Assembly: GCF_035917975.1 (NCBI RefSeq)
Contig: NZ_CP109130.1
Span: 1,364,001 to 1,428,000 of the forward strand
Direction: 5' to 3'
Source: Streptosporangium sp. NBC_01756
GTDB taxonomy: Bacteria; Actinomycetota; Actinomycetes; Streptosporangiales; Streptosporangiaceae
DNA length: 64,000 nt
Under the pieces are notes generated by a model. It saw nothing but the letters and a program-made list of their open reading frames with translations, was not told the DNA's origin and ran no database searches. Position 1 is the stretch's first letter, and every line of letters begins with the position of its first letter. Positions 1-9,308 of this stretch are shown here, piece after piece. The position numbers and the translations under genes were made by a program.

Positions 1-363
1 GCCATGGGAACCCGGATTCATCACCAGAAGGCCGGCTTGGGGCGAGACATGCTGCTCGCCGCCCTTGCCGATGCCGATCTGCCGGCAGAACTCGCCGATG
101 CGGCGGAGACAACCGAATACGACAAGGCGCTCCGCGCCAGTCACCACGCCGGCATGGACCTCGTCGGCGCCGAGGTCGGCACTCCCGTCATCCATGTTCC
201 CGGGTCCGACGGCGAACCCATCGCGTTCTTCGGCCCGGTGGTCTCCCCCATTCCGCGCGGCGAGGCCGCCGGCCGCCTCTGGGACGGTGTCCTTGCCGTG
301 GCAGGCACCGACGGCTTCTTCGAACTCAAACGCACCCGCACCCGCGAACCCATTTTCGACTAG
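1..363 (+). CDS. Mycothiol-dependent nitroreductase/DsbA-family protein, C-terminal part (5' end outside window)
   Basis: The frame is open from base 1, so only about the last 120 codons of the gene are present. The segment closely follows the C-terminal half of the mycobacterial Rv2466c family: MGTRIHH near its start, then KALRASHHAGMD, then VGTPVIHV, which carries the cis-Pro of thioredoxin-fold enzymes, then AFFGPVVSPIPRGEAAG and the characteristic tail FELKRTRTREP. Members use mycothiol to reduce nitro compounds and disulfides in the cytoplasm. The N-terminal CPWC-type active site would lie upstream and cannot be checked here. The start ATG at position 4 is internal, not the true start. 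Family assignment is firm; substrate is not known. Confidence 0.88.
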   Translation, partial: AMGTRIHHQKAGLGRDMLLAALADADLPAELADAAETTEYDKALRASHHAGMDLVGAEVGTPVIHVPGSDGEPIAFFGPVVSPIPRGEAAGRLWDGVLAVAGTDGFFELKRTRTREPIFD

Positions 364-556
364 CGCATACGGGTGGCTTGCCGCCGCAGTACACGGGTGG
401 CGACCCTCCTGAGGGCACCGCCGCTGTCGATGACCGCTGTTTGGAGCTGCGGATGACGACCTCCGCCATCGAGGAACGGTTGAACGTGAACGCATATATG
501 TCGCCTGCCATCGGCGACTTCGGTGACAGGTGTTCCGGTATGGAGAGCGGCGCGGT

Positions 557-1516
557 ATGAAGGGCGGCCGGCCACTCCTCACCGCGGGTGTGACGGCGCT
601 GGCACCGGCGATCTGGGGAAGCACCTATCTGGTGACGACCGAGTGGTTGCCACCGGACCGCCCACTGCTGGCCGCCACCGTGCGAGCGCTTCCCGCGGGC
701 CTGATTCTGCTGGCCTTCGCCCGCACGCTGCCGACCTGGATCTGGCTGTGGCGCGCCCTGGTACTCGGCACGCTCAACATCGGCGCGTTCCTCTTCCTGT
801 TGTTCGTCGCGGCCTACCGCCTACCGGGTGGTGTCGCAGCGATGATCATGTCGGTGCAGCCGATGTTTGTGCTGATCTTGGCGGCGCTGTTCATCGGGGA
901 CAGAATTCGGTTCACGCACGTGGCGGCCTGCGGCCTCGGCGCGGGCGGTGTCGTGTTGCTTGTGTTCAAGGGGACGGTGGCACTGGATTTCGTCGGTGTG
1001 GCGGCGGCACTGGGTGGAGCGGCCTGCATGGCCACCGGCATCACGCTGACCAAACGGTGGGGACGCCCAGACGGAGTGGGGCTGCTTCCCTTCACCGGCT
1101 GGCAGCTCCTCGCGGGCGGACTCGTCTTGTCGCCCTTCGCGCTGTCCGTCGAAGGGCTGCCGACCACCATCACCGGCACCAACATCATCGGGTTCGCCTA
1201 TCTCGTCTCCCTGGGCGCCGTCATCAGTTATGCGATCTGGTTCCGCGGGATAGAGAGGTTGCCGGCACTGGCGGTCTCTTTTCTTTCCTTGGGAAGTCCG
1301 ATTGTCGCAACCCTCCTCGGATATCTGTTTCTGCACGAGACGTTGTCGATTCTGCAACTGGTCGGAATCCTGGTGATCATTATCGCCGCGCTGCTCGCAC
1401 AGCCCCGACCGGCCAAGCCACGAGGGCTCGGCCCCCACGATTCCGCTGACAGCGACAATCCTGCGGAACTCGGGCGGGATCCCATCGCGGACAGGGCAGG
1501 GGGGCGTTCGCGATGA
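557..1516 (+). CDS. EamA/DMT-superfamily membrane transporter
   Basis: About 319 aa with ten hydrophobic segments arranged as two EamA repeats of five helices. The first repeat begins ALAPAIWGSTYLVT and the second contains LGAVISYAIWFRGIERLPAL and FLHETLS, all typical of drug/metabolite exporters of the RhaT/YdcZ/EamA type. The ATG at 557 is preferred over the in-frame ATG at 530 because a GGAGAG lies about 10 bases before it and the protein then starts at the usual distance from helix 1. A hydrophilic tail of about 40 residues follows the last helix. Substrate cannot be told from sequence. It lies next to another exporter on the same strand, 139 bases away. Confidence 0.85.
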   Translation: MKGGRPLLTAGVTALAPAIWGSTYLVTTEWLPPDRPLLAATVRALPAGLILLAFARTLPTWIWLWRALVLGTLNIGAFLFLLFVAAYRLPGGVAAMIMSVQPMFVLILAALFIGDRIRFTHVAACGLGAGGVVLLVFKGTVALDFVGVAAALGGAACMATGITLTKRWGRPDGVGLLPFTGWQLLAGGLVLSPFALSVEGLPTTITGTNIIGFAYLVSLGAVISYAIWFRGIERLPALAVSFLSLGSPIVATLLGYLFLHETLSILQLVGILVIIIAALLAQPRPAKPRGLGPHDSADSDNPAELGRDPIADRAGGRSR

Positions 1517-1655
1517 CATGCGAACAACTCCCGAAGCGACCCGCCGGCGTTCCGTGAATGGATTTCGGAACACCGCCGAATCCGATGGATGCGGTCAACA
1601 TTGAAATACCGCAATTCTTCCGTAATTCCATAGCCTGAACAATCAGAGAGAAGAA

Positions 1656-2873
1656 ATGCGCACACAGGATGACCGCCCACCCTCGGCTTTAAAGGCATGG
1701 CTGGGCGTCGCGGCGATCACGGCCAGTCTGTTCGTCTTCCTCACCACCGAGCTGATGCCCGTCGGCCTGCTTACTCCGCTGAGCACAAGCCTGGGTATAT
1801 CAGTGGGTGTCGCCGGGCTGATGGTCACTTTGCAGGGCATCTCAGCCGGCCTGGGCGTACCGTTCATCGTGGCCTGGACCAGGCGCGTCAACCGGCGCGT
1901 GCTGCTGTCCACGCTGCTGGCGATATTGGCCCTGGGAAACCTCGTCACCGCCATCTCACCGAACTACGCGCTGATCCTGACAACGCGGCTCATCATGGGA
2001 TTCGCCAGCGGTGTGTTCTGGGCCATCGGCGTGAGCATGGCGATGCGCATCGTCCCGGAGCGCCACGCGAGCAGGGCGGCCGCAGTCGTGATGTCCGGCA
2101 TCTCGATCGCCACGGTGGTGGGCATACCGCTGGGAACAATCCTTGAAAGTCTCACCAGTTGGCGAACCACTTTTCTCATCTGGGCCGGCCTCAGCGTTCT
2201 GGTGTTCCTCGCGGTCGCTGCCCTGGTCCCATCGCTGCCATCGGCGAACGCGGTTTCGGTCCGGGAGGTCTTCGGGCTCCCGGTCAAGAACGTACAGCTA
2301 CGCCTGGTGTTGTTCATCGTCGTGTTCTTCGTGCTCGGCCATTTCGGCGCGTACACTTTTGTACGGCCCTTCTTGGAGAGCAACGCATCCGCCACGCCCG
2401 TCTTCATCACCGTGGTGCTGATAATCTTCGGCATCGGAGGCGCCGTCGGAAACTTCATCGCCGGATACACGGTGAACAAAAGTCTGAGGGGCAGCTTCAT
2501 CGTCGGCTGCGTGGGACTCGTGGTCTCCTTGCTGTTGCTGCTCACGATCGGCGACGGGCAGGCCGGTTCGATTGTTTCGCTGGTCCTCTGGGGACTTTCC
2601 TTCGGCGCCGTGCAGCTGTGCCAGGTCAACATGACGCTCGCTGCCGCACCCGAAACCTTCGAAGCCGCGATGTCGCTCAACACCATGGCGTACAACACAT
2701 CCATTGCGCTCGGCGCGCTTTTCGGTGGACTGTTCGCCGACAACGCAGGTGTCACAAGTGTCGTCTGGTTCGGTGTGGCGCTGACCGCGGCTTCGCTGCT
2801 CCTCAGGATCAGCACCGGCCGGAAGATCTCAAGCACCGTCTCTCCGGATGACGAGTTGGTCACCCGTGGATGA
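1656..2873 (+). CDS. MFS transporter, DHA1-type drug or sugar efflux
   Basis: 405 aa with twelve predicted transmembrane helices. The beginning FLTTELMPVGLLTPLSTSLG and the segment VPFIVAWTRRVNRRVLL (the loop 2-3 motif in variant form) place it in the AraJ/PbuE/SotB-like group of DHA1 exporters. An AGAGAGAAG lies 8-10 bases before the ATG. In this family the usual role is proton-driven export of purines, arabinose-type sugars or antibiotics; which one applies here cannot be read from the sequence. No regulator gene is adjacent. Confidence 0.85.
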   Translation: MRTQDDRPPSALKAWLGVAAITASLFVFLTTELMPVGLLTPLSTSLGISVGVAGLMVTLQGISAGLGVPFIVAWTRRVNRRVLLSTLLAILALGNLVTAISPNYALILTTRLIMGFASGVFWAIGVSMAMRIVPERHASRAAAVVMSGISIATVVGIPLGTILESLTSWRTTFLIWAGLSVLVFLAVAALVPSLPSANAVSVREVFGLPVKNVQLRLVLFIVVFFVLGHFGAYTFVRPFLESNASATPVFITVVLIIFGIGGAVGNFIAGYTVNKSLRGSFIVGCVGLVVSLLLLLTIGDGQAGSIVSLVLWGLSFGAVQLCQVNMTLAAAPETFEAAMSLNTMAYNTSIALGALFGGLFADNAGVTSVVWFGVALTAASLLLRISTGRKISSTVSPDDELVTRG

Positions 2874-3885
2874 GCCCGTCCTCCGATCCCGATGAAGGAG
2901 TGAGGGGCACATATACGGCTCTTCTGTCGTGGTGACGGGTGCTGTTCCATGATCGAGTGGGGCGCGCGCCGTACCACCGTCCACGTTTCCGAGTCGCGAG
3001 ACACCGGAACGGCCAAGGACGGGGCGGCGTGCGACCCACCAGAACATTGCGGACCCAGCAGCCGGCGGAGCCACCGTCTACCTGAAGGCTTCACACAAAA
3101 TCGGCGATGTCTGAGTGGTCACCCGCCGACAGTTCGACCTGTACCCTGTCCGATCCCCGGTGGCTCCCATGAGGTGATGTCCCCGCGCCGGCGCGTGTCG
3201 ACCACGGCCGCATCCGGTTGGAACTCCCGACCGATGAGGTCAGGCCGTCCGGCGGCGGCCAGGTCGGCGATCGTGGTCACCTGTCGGCGGCACCGGTGAC
3301 GGCCCTGCAACCTGCCGCCGGTCACCCCGCCTCGATCGCCGGTGTCGTCCTCGTACTTGGCGGACACCGAACGGCGGACGCTGTCTCCTTCCTCGCCACC
3401 TCGGGCTACGACTCGGACGAGCACCCCGCAACCGTCGCCGAGCTGCCCCAGTCGATCGCCGAGGCCGCGATCGACGCCGCCTGCAAGGTGATGCTCGAGC
3501 ACGGGCCGAAGCCCGAGACCGACTCGACCGCGCCGTACCGCACCCTGAACTGCCTCATCCGGCGCCAGTGGAAGGTTCATCGAGCTATCGGCCGAGTGCG
3601 GACCGAGCAATGCACCAGATGCGGCACCACCCGAACCCGCGTTCGCTTAGAGGAGCCCACCACGGCGACATTCCCGGCTGCCCGGCCTCCTCCAACGCGA
3701 CTACCCCCGACCAGCCGAACTCCAGATCAGCAGAACGAGTACGACCTCATCAGCCGCCGACCCCGACAGGAAAGCTCCCCCGTGGACTCGCACGCATGCG
3801 CCGCCACCCACGGCCACGACGACCACGCCGCCCAGATGATCCAGAACGTCCAGATCGGCCTCTGACCTCGAAGGAGCGCCACCCG
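2874..3885. other. 1-kb stretch without a convincing gene; likely accessory or decayed DNA
   Basis: Several open frames cross this stretch on both strands but none shows a recognisable domain, and the frame open from 3218 to 3865 is rich in Pro/Arg/Thr with no clear start signal. A 27-codon frame at 3782-3865 starts with GTG behind an AGGAAAG and directly precedes the two small ORFs that follow, so it may be a real mini-gene. Otherwise nothing is seen. The whole stretch separates the MFS gene from the cyclodeaminase-type gene. Confidence 0.4.
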
Positions 3886-4002
3886 ATGATCGAGACCTAC
3901 GCCATGGACGACGACGGGAACCTCGTCGTCACCTGGAAGGCCGAGACCCCCGGGAACACAGCCGAGCTCAAGGAGCATGCGCCGGCGGCCGATCGTGGCT
4001 GA
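3886..4002 (+). CDS. Very small hypothetical protein (38 aa)
   Basis: The frame has ATG at 3886, a clean AAGGAG ten bases upstream and a stop at 4002. The product begins MIETYAMDDDGNLVVTWKAE, is acidic and has no cysteine, signal peptide or membrane helix. Its 3' end overlaps the start of the next small ORF, suggesting translational coupling. Function is unknown. The ribosome-binding site and overlap are the only evidence for expression. Confidence 0.45.
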   Translation: MIETYAMDDDGNLVVTWKAETPGNTAELKEHAPAADRG

Positions 4003-4162
4003 CCGCCCGCCGCGTGCCCCCCGCATGCTGGAGCTCATCCGGTACGCACGACTGCACGACGCCGGGTATGGGCCGCGCTGGATCGCCCACGAGATGGGCG
4101 TGGGCCTCCACCGCGTCCGACTCCTGGAGCGCGCCCTGACCGCGCTGAGGGCGACGACCTGA
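3977..4162 (+). CDS. Small basic protein with a helix-turn-helix-like segment (61 aa)
   Basis: Overlaps the preceding mini-ORF by 26 bases. The product is arginine-rich at the N terminus, and its second half (GYGPRWIAHEMGVGLHRVRL) has the spacing of a helix-turn-helix: a helix ending in an alanine, a glycine turn, then a recognition-like helix. Small HTH proteins of this size are common in integrative elements and prophages as excisionase or control proteins, but no integrase or attachment site is visible nearby. The GTG at 3995 is an alternative start. Function is inference only. Confidence 0.45.
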   Translation: MRRRPIVADRPPRAPRMLELIRYARLHDAGYGPRWIAHEMGVGLHRVRLLERALTALRATT

Positions 4163-4306
4163 CCGTGTGCCGGATGGGGATCCACGGTAGGAACCTGATC
4201 GCGCACCGCTCAGACGCACGCAGACCCCAGAGCGGGAGTTTGCCTATTCGCGCAGGCCGATCGGCACTGACCTGGGCGAACGCCATCCTGTGATCCGCTG
4301 AGACAC

Positions 4307-4332
4307 GAAGGCCCGCCACTGAGCGGGCCTTC
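4307..4332. terminator. Perfect 10-bp hairpin
   Basis: GAAGGCCCGC and GCGGGCCTTC form a perfect 10-bp stem around a 6-base loop. It lies 21 bases past the stop of the minus-strand 58-aa gene, so it most likely ends that transcript and may also stop plus-strand readthrough from the small ORFs. There is no long T tract, as is common in actinobacteria. Confidence 0.7.
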
Positions 4333-4353
4333 ATCTGTCCAGGCATGACAGAC

Positions 4354-4530
4354 CTAGATCCCTTGCAGGCGTGTCTCGATCTCACTGAGGCGACTGCCTA
4401 TCTCGGCCAGGTGGTTCTCGAGGTTCTCGGCGACCCGGAGCGTGGCCCACACCTGCGCCGCCGCCACATCGCCCTTCTGCAACGCCTTGCGCGCCTCGGT
4501 CTCGTAGTCGTTCCGCTCGAATGACTGCAT
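4354..4530 (-). CDS. Small charged helical protein (58 aa), function unknown
   Basis: Reads from ATG at 4530 to TAG at 4354, with AAGGGGGA about 5 bases before the start. The product begins MQSFERNDYETEARKALQKG and continues with heptad-like Leu/Ile spacing (NLENHLAEIGSRLSEIETRL), so a short coiled coil is likely. It has no cysteine, membrane segment or signal peptide. The strong ribosome-binding site, the fully charged helical composition and a hairpin terminator just behind it make it a credible gene. I do not recognise the family. Confidence 0.6.
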   Translation of the reverse strand: MQSFERNDYETEARKALQKGDVAAAQVWATLRVAENLENHLAEIGSRLSEIETRLQGI

Positions 4531-4782
4531 CCGTCCCCCTTGCCGATGAGCTGAACGTCGTCAACGTAAGCAGCCCGCCGCACCGCGTGCTACGCGACCG
4601 GTGAAGACAACGCACTGTCCCACGGGTGATGGCGTCGTGGTCTTGACCGGAACAGCCCTCAAACACCCCCGGGGTGGGGCGGTGGCCAGACGGGAGGTGG
4701 CACAGGCAGGGGGAGACCAAGTAAGGCTGACTTCCCACATACCCATAGACTTAGTAGGAAAAATTAGGAATGCTCTTCGAAC

Positions 4783-5718
4783 ATGCTCATGATCACACAG
4801 TCGGACATCGAGCGGCTGCTCGCTCCGGTCGACTACATCGACCTCATCGAGGACGTCTTCGCCGCCTACGCCCGTGGCGACACCCTGCCCAGCCGCCTGG
4901 CGCACCTGGACAGCCCACCCGGCGAGTTCCACATCAAGGCCAGCGGGCTCGGCGGCGTGGTCGGCGTCAAGATCGGCGCCTGCTTCTACGACCGGCCCGC
5001 CACACTGGGCCTGCCGAGCATCGTCGGTGTCATCGTCCTGTTCGACGGCTCGAATGGCCAGCCACTGCTGTTCCTCGAATCGGCCACGGTCACCCGGCTG
5101 CGTACGGCCGCAGCGACCGCGGTGGCCGTACGCCATCTGGCGCTTCCCCATGCGTTCACGCTGGCCGTACTCGGCACCGGCGCTCAGGCCGCCAGCCACA
5201 TCGAGGCGATCCGCGCGGTCCGCCCGATCGAGCGGGTCATCGTATGGGGACGCGACCAGGCCAAAGCCGGACGTTTCGCGGCCGATCACGGAGCGCACCT
5301 CGCCACGACGCCCGCGGAGGCCGCGCGGCAGGCTGACATCGTCGTCACCCTGACCCCCGCCACTCAGCCCTACCTGGGCCTGCGGGACGTACGGCCGGGC
5401 ACCCTGGTGGCAGCCGTCGGCTCGGATGCCCCCGCCAAACGCGAACTCCACGACGACCTGCTGGCGGGCGCCGCCCTGATCACCGACGTGACCCATCAGT
5501 GCGCCGAGGTCGGCGAGTTGCATCACCGCCCCGAGACACCGGTCAGAGCCGAACTCGGCGAGATCGTGCTCGGCGCCACGCCAGGCCGCAGGAACGCCGA
5601 CGAGATCGTGGTCTACGACTCTACGGGCACCGCGATCCAGGACGTGACCGCCGCGCAGGCGCTCTACGCCGCCGCAGTCAAGAACGGTGCCGGTCAGCCG
5701 CTCCCCCTGTGGGAGTGA
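4783..5718 (+). CDS. Ornithine cyclodeaminase / mu-crystallin family protein
   Basis: 311 aa, the full family length. The N-terminal part has the substrate-domain signature (GEFHIKASG, then KIGACFYDRPATLGLPS); the middle part is a Rossmann fold beginning LAVLGTGAQAASHIEAI, the NAD(P)-binding glycine motif; and the C terminus carries GEIVLGATPGR and DEIVVYDSTGTAIQD, diagnostic of this family. Members deaminate ornithine to proline with NAD, reduce cyclic imines, or act as alanine dehydrogenases. The exact substrate is open, and no biosynthetic partners are adjacent. ATG 4783 or 4789 could be the start. Confidence 0.88.
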   Translation: MLMITQSDIERLLAPVDYIDLIEDVFAAYARGDTLPSRLAHLDSPPGEFHIKASGLGGVVGVKIGACFYDRPATLGLPSIVGVIVLFDGSNGQPLLFLESATVTRLRTAAATAVAVRHLALPHAFTLAVLGTGAQAASHIEAIRAVRPIERVIVWGRDQAKAGRFAADHGAHLATTPAEAARQADIVVTLTPATQPYLGLRDVRPGTLVAAVGSDAPAKRELHDDLLAGAALITDVTHQCAEVGELHHRPETPVRAELGEIVLGATPGRRNADEIVVYDSTGTAIQDVTAAQALYAAAVKNGAGQPLPLWE

Positions 5719-5743
5719 CCACGGCCCACGCAGAAGCGGTCCG

Positions 5744-5763
5744 GCTCCCGGGGCCCCGGGAGC
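5744..5763. terminator. 20-bp perfect palindrome between convergent genes
   Basis: GCTCCCGGGG followed at once by CCCCGGGAGC. It lies 26 bases past the cyclodeaminase-type gene and about 130 bases from the stop of the convergent methyltransferase gene, so a bidirectional terminator role is likely. Confidence 0.5.
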
Positions 5764-5896
5764 AACGGCGCAGGAAACAATGGATATGCAGGTCAGCGGT
5801 CCGTTTTCCAGACCGTGCTCGAAGCTCTTTACGGGGGATTCGACCTGCAGGCGGGTGTCCACGGGGTTGATGTGTTGCATCACTGCTGGTCAGAGC

Positions 5897-7144
5897 CTAG
5901 TTCGAGTCGGCGACCAGCAGAGCCACGCACTCCACGTGGTGGGTCATCGGGAAGGCGTCGAAGGCGCGCAGGTCGGCCAGACGGTAGCCGCGCTCGGCGA
6001 ACAGGGCGATGTCGCGGGCGAGGGTCGCCGGGTCGCAGGAGACGTAGACGATGCGGGTGGCCAGCAGGGTGGAGACGCGGTCGACGACCTCACGGCCCAG
6101 GCCGGCCCTGGGCGGGTCGACGACCACCAGGTCCGCGCGCTCGATGGTGAAACGGTCCAGGGCGTTCTCGACGCGGCCCCGGGCGAAGCGGGCCTGGGGC
6201 AGGTCCCGGAGGTTGCGTTCGGCGTCGCGCACGGCCACGACATCGGACTCGATGCCGAACACGGCGCCCTCGGGGCCGACGGCCTCGGCCAGCCCGGCGG
6301 CGAACAGGCCGACGCCGCAGTAGAGGTCGAGGGCCCACTCCCCCGGCTGCGGGTCGGCGAACCGGAGGACCGCGGCGAGCAGCGTGGCGGCGGCACCGGG
6401 GTGGACCTGCCAGAAGCCGCTGCCGGTGACCTGGAAGTCGCGGTCGCCGACACGCTCGGTGAGGTGGTTGCGGCCGTGGACCACGCGGGTGCGGCCCTTG
6501 CCCTCGTCCACGAACACGGCCACGCTCGTGTCGAGGTCGGGGATGGCCACCGTACGGCGGGGCTTGGGGGCGACCACGACGGCCTGGTCCCCGCCGCTGG
6601 AGGCGATGACCTCGACCGAGGAGGCGTTGCGCCAGTTCATGACCTCGGCGCCGACGTTCTCCACCTCGGGGTGGGCGATCAGGCAGAGATCCACCGGCTC
6701 GATGTCGTGGGAGCGGTGGCGGCGCAGGCCGGCGACGCCGTCGCGGTCGACGGCGAACTGGACGCGGGTGCGCCAGCCGAGGCCGTCGGGGGCACCGGGC
6801 ACCTCCTCGACGACACCCTTCCAGTCGATGCCGGCCAGCCGCTTCAGCTGCTCGACGACCACGTCGGTCTTGAGCAGGCGCTGGGCGTCGAGGGAGGCGT
6901 GCTGCCAGTCGCATCCTCCGCAGCGGCCGGGACCCGCGAACGGGCAGGGCGGGGTCACCCGGTCGGCCGAGGGCTCCAGGATCTCGACCGCGTCGGCCCG
7001 CAGGAACCTACTGGTCTCCTCGGTGATCTCCGCGAGGACCCGTTCACCCGGCAGCGCGTGCCGTACGAAGACCACTCGCCCGTCATGACGGGCGACGCAC
7101 CAGCCGCCGTGCGCGACCGGTCCGATCGTCAGTTCAACCGTCAT
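5897..7144 (-). CDS. TRAM-domain class I SAM-dependent RNA m5U methyltransferase (TrmA/RlmD type)
   Basis: 415 aa. Residues 1-60 form the TRAM RNA-binding barrel (MTVELTIGPVAHGGWCVARHDG). Cys67, Cys75 and Cys78 (CPFAGPGRCGGC) plus a later Cys near residue 161 match the [4Fe-4S] cluster pattern of RlmD/RlmCD. The C-terminal Rossmann domain shows DLYCGVGLFAAGLAEAVG (SAM binding), DPPRAGLG, and YVSCDPATLARD with the catalytic Cys. It should methylate a uridine in rRNA or tRNA; which site is unknown. It lies 61 bases behind the KimA-like permease on the same strand, an order also seen in mycobacteria (Rv2690c, Rv2689c), so the two are probably co-transcribed. Confidence 0.92.
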   Translation of the reverse strand: MTVELTIGPVAHGGWCVARHDGRVVFVRHALPGERVLAEITEETSRFLRADAVEILEPSADRVTPPCPFAGPGRCGGCDWQHASLDAQRLLKTDVVVEQLKRLAGIDWKGVVEEVPGAPDGLGWRTRVQFAVDRDGVAGLRRHRSHDIEPVDLCLIAHPEVENVGAEVMNWRNASSVEVIASSGGDQAVVVAPKPRRTVAIPDLDTSVAVFVDEGKGRTRVVHGRNHLTERVGDRDFQVTGSGFWQVHPGAAATLLAAVLRFADPQPGEWALDLYCGVGLFAAGLAEAVGPEGAVFGIESDVVAVRDAERNLRDLPQARFARGRVENALDRFTIERADLVVVDPPRAGLGREVVDRVSTLLATRIVYVSCDPATLARDIALFAERGYRLADLRAFDAFPMTHHVECVALLVADSN

Positions 7145-7205
7145 GCCATGCCCCCAAGGGTCCGTCGTGGTCGAGCCTCCCTACGCCAGGAGTACATACG
7201 GAAGG

Positions 7206-9308
7206 TTATGCCTTACCGTCCTCGCCTCGGGCCACCTCGTCACCGTCCGCCGCGTTCCGGACGGCCTCCGCGCGGCGTGTCTGCTGCCCGGCCGCCTCAC
7301 GCCGCCAGCGGCGGACGGCATTGGGGGCGTAGCGCTCGGGGCGGCCCTTGAGGCGGTCGGAGGAGTGGAGCTGCCAGGGCACGCTGGTGACCATCACGCC
7401 GGGCTGGAAGAGCAGGCGGCCCTTGAGCCGGAGCGCGCTCTGGTTGTGCAGGAGGTGCTCCCACCAGTGACCGACGACGTACTCCGGGATGTAGACGGTC
7501 ACCACGTCGCGGGGCGAGCGGCGGCGCAGCGACTTGACGTACTCCAGGATCGGCCGGGTGATCTCCCGGTACGGGGAGTCGAGCATCTTCAGCGGCACCT
7601 GGATGCCCCGCCGTTCCCACTCCTCCTGCAGTGCGCGCGCCTCCTCGCCCTCCACCCCCACGGTGATCGCCTCCAGCGTGGAGGGCCGGGTGGCGCGGGC
7701 GTAGGCGAGGGCGCGCAGGGTCGGCTTGTGGATCTTGGAGACCAGGACGACGGCGTGGTTGCGCGCGGGCAGCATCGACTCGTCCACCTGGGCTTCCTCG
7801 GGTACGGCGAGCTCGCGCGCCACGTTCTCGTAGTGGCGGTGGATGGCCTTCATCATCAGGAACAGCACCGGCATGGCCACGCAGACGATCCAGGCGCCGT
7901 GGGTGAACTTGGTGAGCAGCACCACCACCAGCACCACGCCGGTCATGATGCCGCCGAAGAAGTTGATGACCCGCGAACGCTTCATCTGCACCCGGACCGC
8001 CGGCTCGGTCTCGGTTCTCAGATGCCGGGTCCAGTGCCGGACCATACCGGTCTGGCTCAGGGTGAACGACACGAAGACGCCCACGATGTAAAGGTTGAGC
8101 AGCCGGCTGACGTCGGCCTGGAAGCCCCAGAGCAGCAGGCAGGCGCTGGCGGCGAGGATGACGATGCCGTTGGAGAAGGCCAGCCGGTCGCCCCGGGTGT
8201 GCAGCTGACGGGGGAGGAAACGGTCCTGGGCGAGGATGGAGCCGAGCACGGGGAAACCGTTGAAGGCGGTGTTGGCGGCGAGAAACAGGATCAGCGCGGT
8301 GACGGCGGCGATGACGAAGAAGAACAGGGAGCCGCTGCCGAAGACGGCCTCGGAGATCTGCGCGATGATCGGCGGCTGGTAGTAGCCGGGCCCGGCCGGA
8401 CGGCCGTTGATGAGCACGTCGCGGGCGGCCGTGGCGGGGTCGGCGAGCTTGACGCCGGAGGCCAGGCCGAGGGTGATGATGCCGACGAACATCGTCACCG
8501 CGACCAGGCCCATCAGCAGCAGCGTGTTGGCGGCGTTCTTGCTCTTGGGCTTGCGGAAGGCGGGCACGCCGTTGCTGATCGCCTCGACCCCGGTGAGCGC
8601 CGCGCAGCCGGAGGAGAACGCCCGCAGGATCAGGAAGGCCGCCGCGAACGACGTCAGGTTGGTCTGCGCGGTCGCGATCTCGTAGTCGGCGGTGGGCGCG
8701 CGCAGTTCGTCGCCGAGCACGAACAGCCGGAAGCCGCCCCACACGATCAGGCCGATGACCGCGAACATGAACGCGTAGGTGGGGACGGCGAAGGCCGCGC
8801 CGGACTCACGGATCCCCCGGAGGTTGACGACCGTCAGCAGCACGACGATGACGATCGCGACCAGCGGCTTGTGCTCAGCGACGTAGGGGATCGTGGCGCC
8901 CACGTAGTCGACGCCGTTGGCCACCGACACCGCGACGGTGAGGACGTAGTCGACCATGAGGGCGCTGGCGACGGTGAGACCGGCGTTGCGGCCCAGGTTG
9001 ACGGTGGCCACCTCGTAGTCGCCGCCACCGCTGGGGTAGGCGTGCACGTTCTGCCGGTAGGACGCGACGACCGTCAGCATCACCAGGACGACGGCGCCCG
9101 CGACCCAGGGGGCGAAGCCGTAGAAGGAGACTCCGGCGATGGAGAGGATGACAAGGATCTCCTGAGGGGCATAGGCCACCGAGGAGAGGGCATCGCTCGC
9201 GAAAACGGGCAGGGCGATCCGTTTGGAGAGCAGTTGTTCGTGCAGCTGCGTGCTACGCAGGGCCCGTCCGATGAACAGGCGCTTCACGAGGTCCGTCACC
9301 TTCACCAC
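7206..9308 (-). CDS. KimA/KUP-like potassium permease (APC superfamily)
   Basis: About 700 aa. It begins with a short cytoplasmic segment ending KRLFIGRALRS, followed by PVFASDALSSVAYAPQEIL and SYRQNVHAYPSGGGDYEVA, which closely follow the Bacillus subtilis KimA (YdaO) proton-coupled K+ importer. About twelve helices follow, then a soluble C-terminal domain of roughly 200 residues. Many genomes annotate such genes only as amino-acid permease. The two divergent neighbours are TrkA-type RCK proteins, which fits a potassium role. The GTG at 9308 is preferred to the ATG at 9338 because relatives start just before VTDLVKRLFIG. No c-di-AMP riboswitch fits in the short upstream gap. Confidence 0.82.
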   Translation of the reverse strand: MVKVTDLVKRLFIGRALRSTQLHEQLLSKRIALPVFASDALSSVAYAPQEILVILSIAGVSFYGFAPWVAGAVVLVMLTVVASYRQNVHAYPSGGGDYEVATVNLGRNAGLTVASALMVDYVLTVAVSVANGVDYVGATIPYVAEHKPLVAIVIVVLLTVVNLRGIRESGAAFAVPTYAFMFAVIGLIVWGGFRLFVLGDELRAPTADYEIATAQTNLTSFAAAFLILRAFSSGCAALTGVEAISNGVPAFRKPKSKNAANTLLLMGLVAVTMFVGIITLGLASGVKLADPATAARDVLINGRPAGPGYYQPPIIAQISEAVFGSGSLFFFVIAAVTALILFLAANTAFNGFPVLGSILAQDRFLPRQLHTRGDRLAFSNGIVILAASACLLLWGFQADVSRLLNLYIVGVFVSFTLSQTGMVRHWTRHLRTETEPAVRVQMKRSRVINFFGGIMTGVVLVVVLLTKFTHGAWIVCVAMPVLFLMMKAIHRHYENVARELAVPEEAQVDESMLPARNHAVVLVSKIHKPTLRALAYARATRPSTLEAITVGVEGEEARALQEEWERRGIQVPLKMLDSPYREITRPILEYVKSLRRRSPRDVVTVYIPEYVVGHWWEHLLHNQSALRLKGRLLFQPGVMVTSVPWQLHSSDRLKGRPERYAPNAVRRWRREAAGQQTRRAEAVRNAADGDEVARGEDGKA

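Noticed and set aside
3218..3865. 215-codon plus-strand frame with a possible CxxC
   Set aside because: Composition is not protein-like in its second half, the start has no ribosome-binding site, and the opposite strand gives an equally long frame.
4601..4792. 63-codon frame upstream of the cyclodeaminase-type gene (possible leader peptide)
   Set aside because: No ribosome-binding site at its start, no family resemblance, and it only overlaps the real start by chance.
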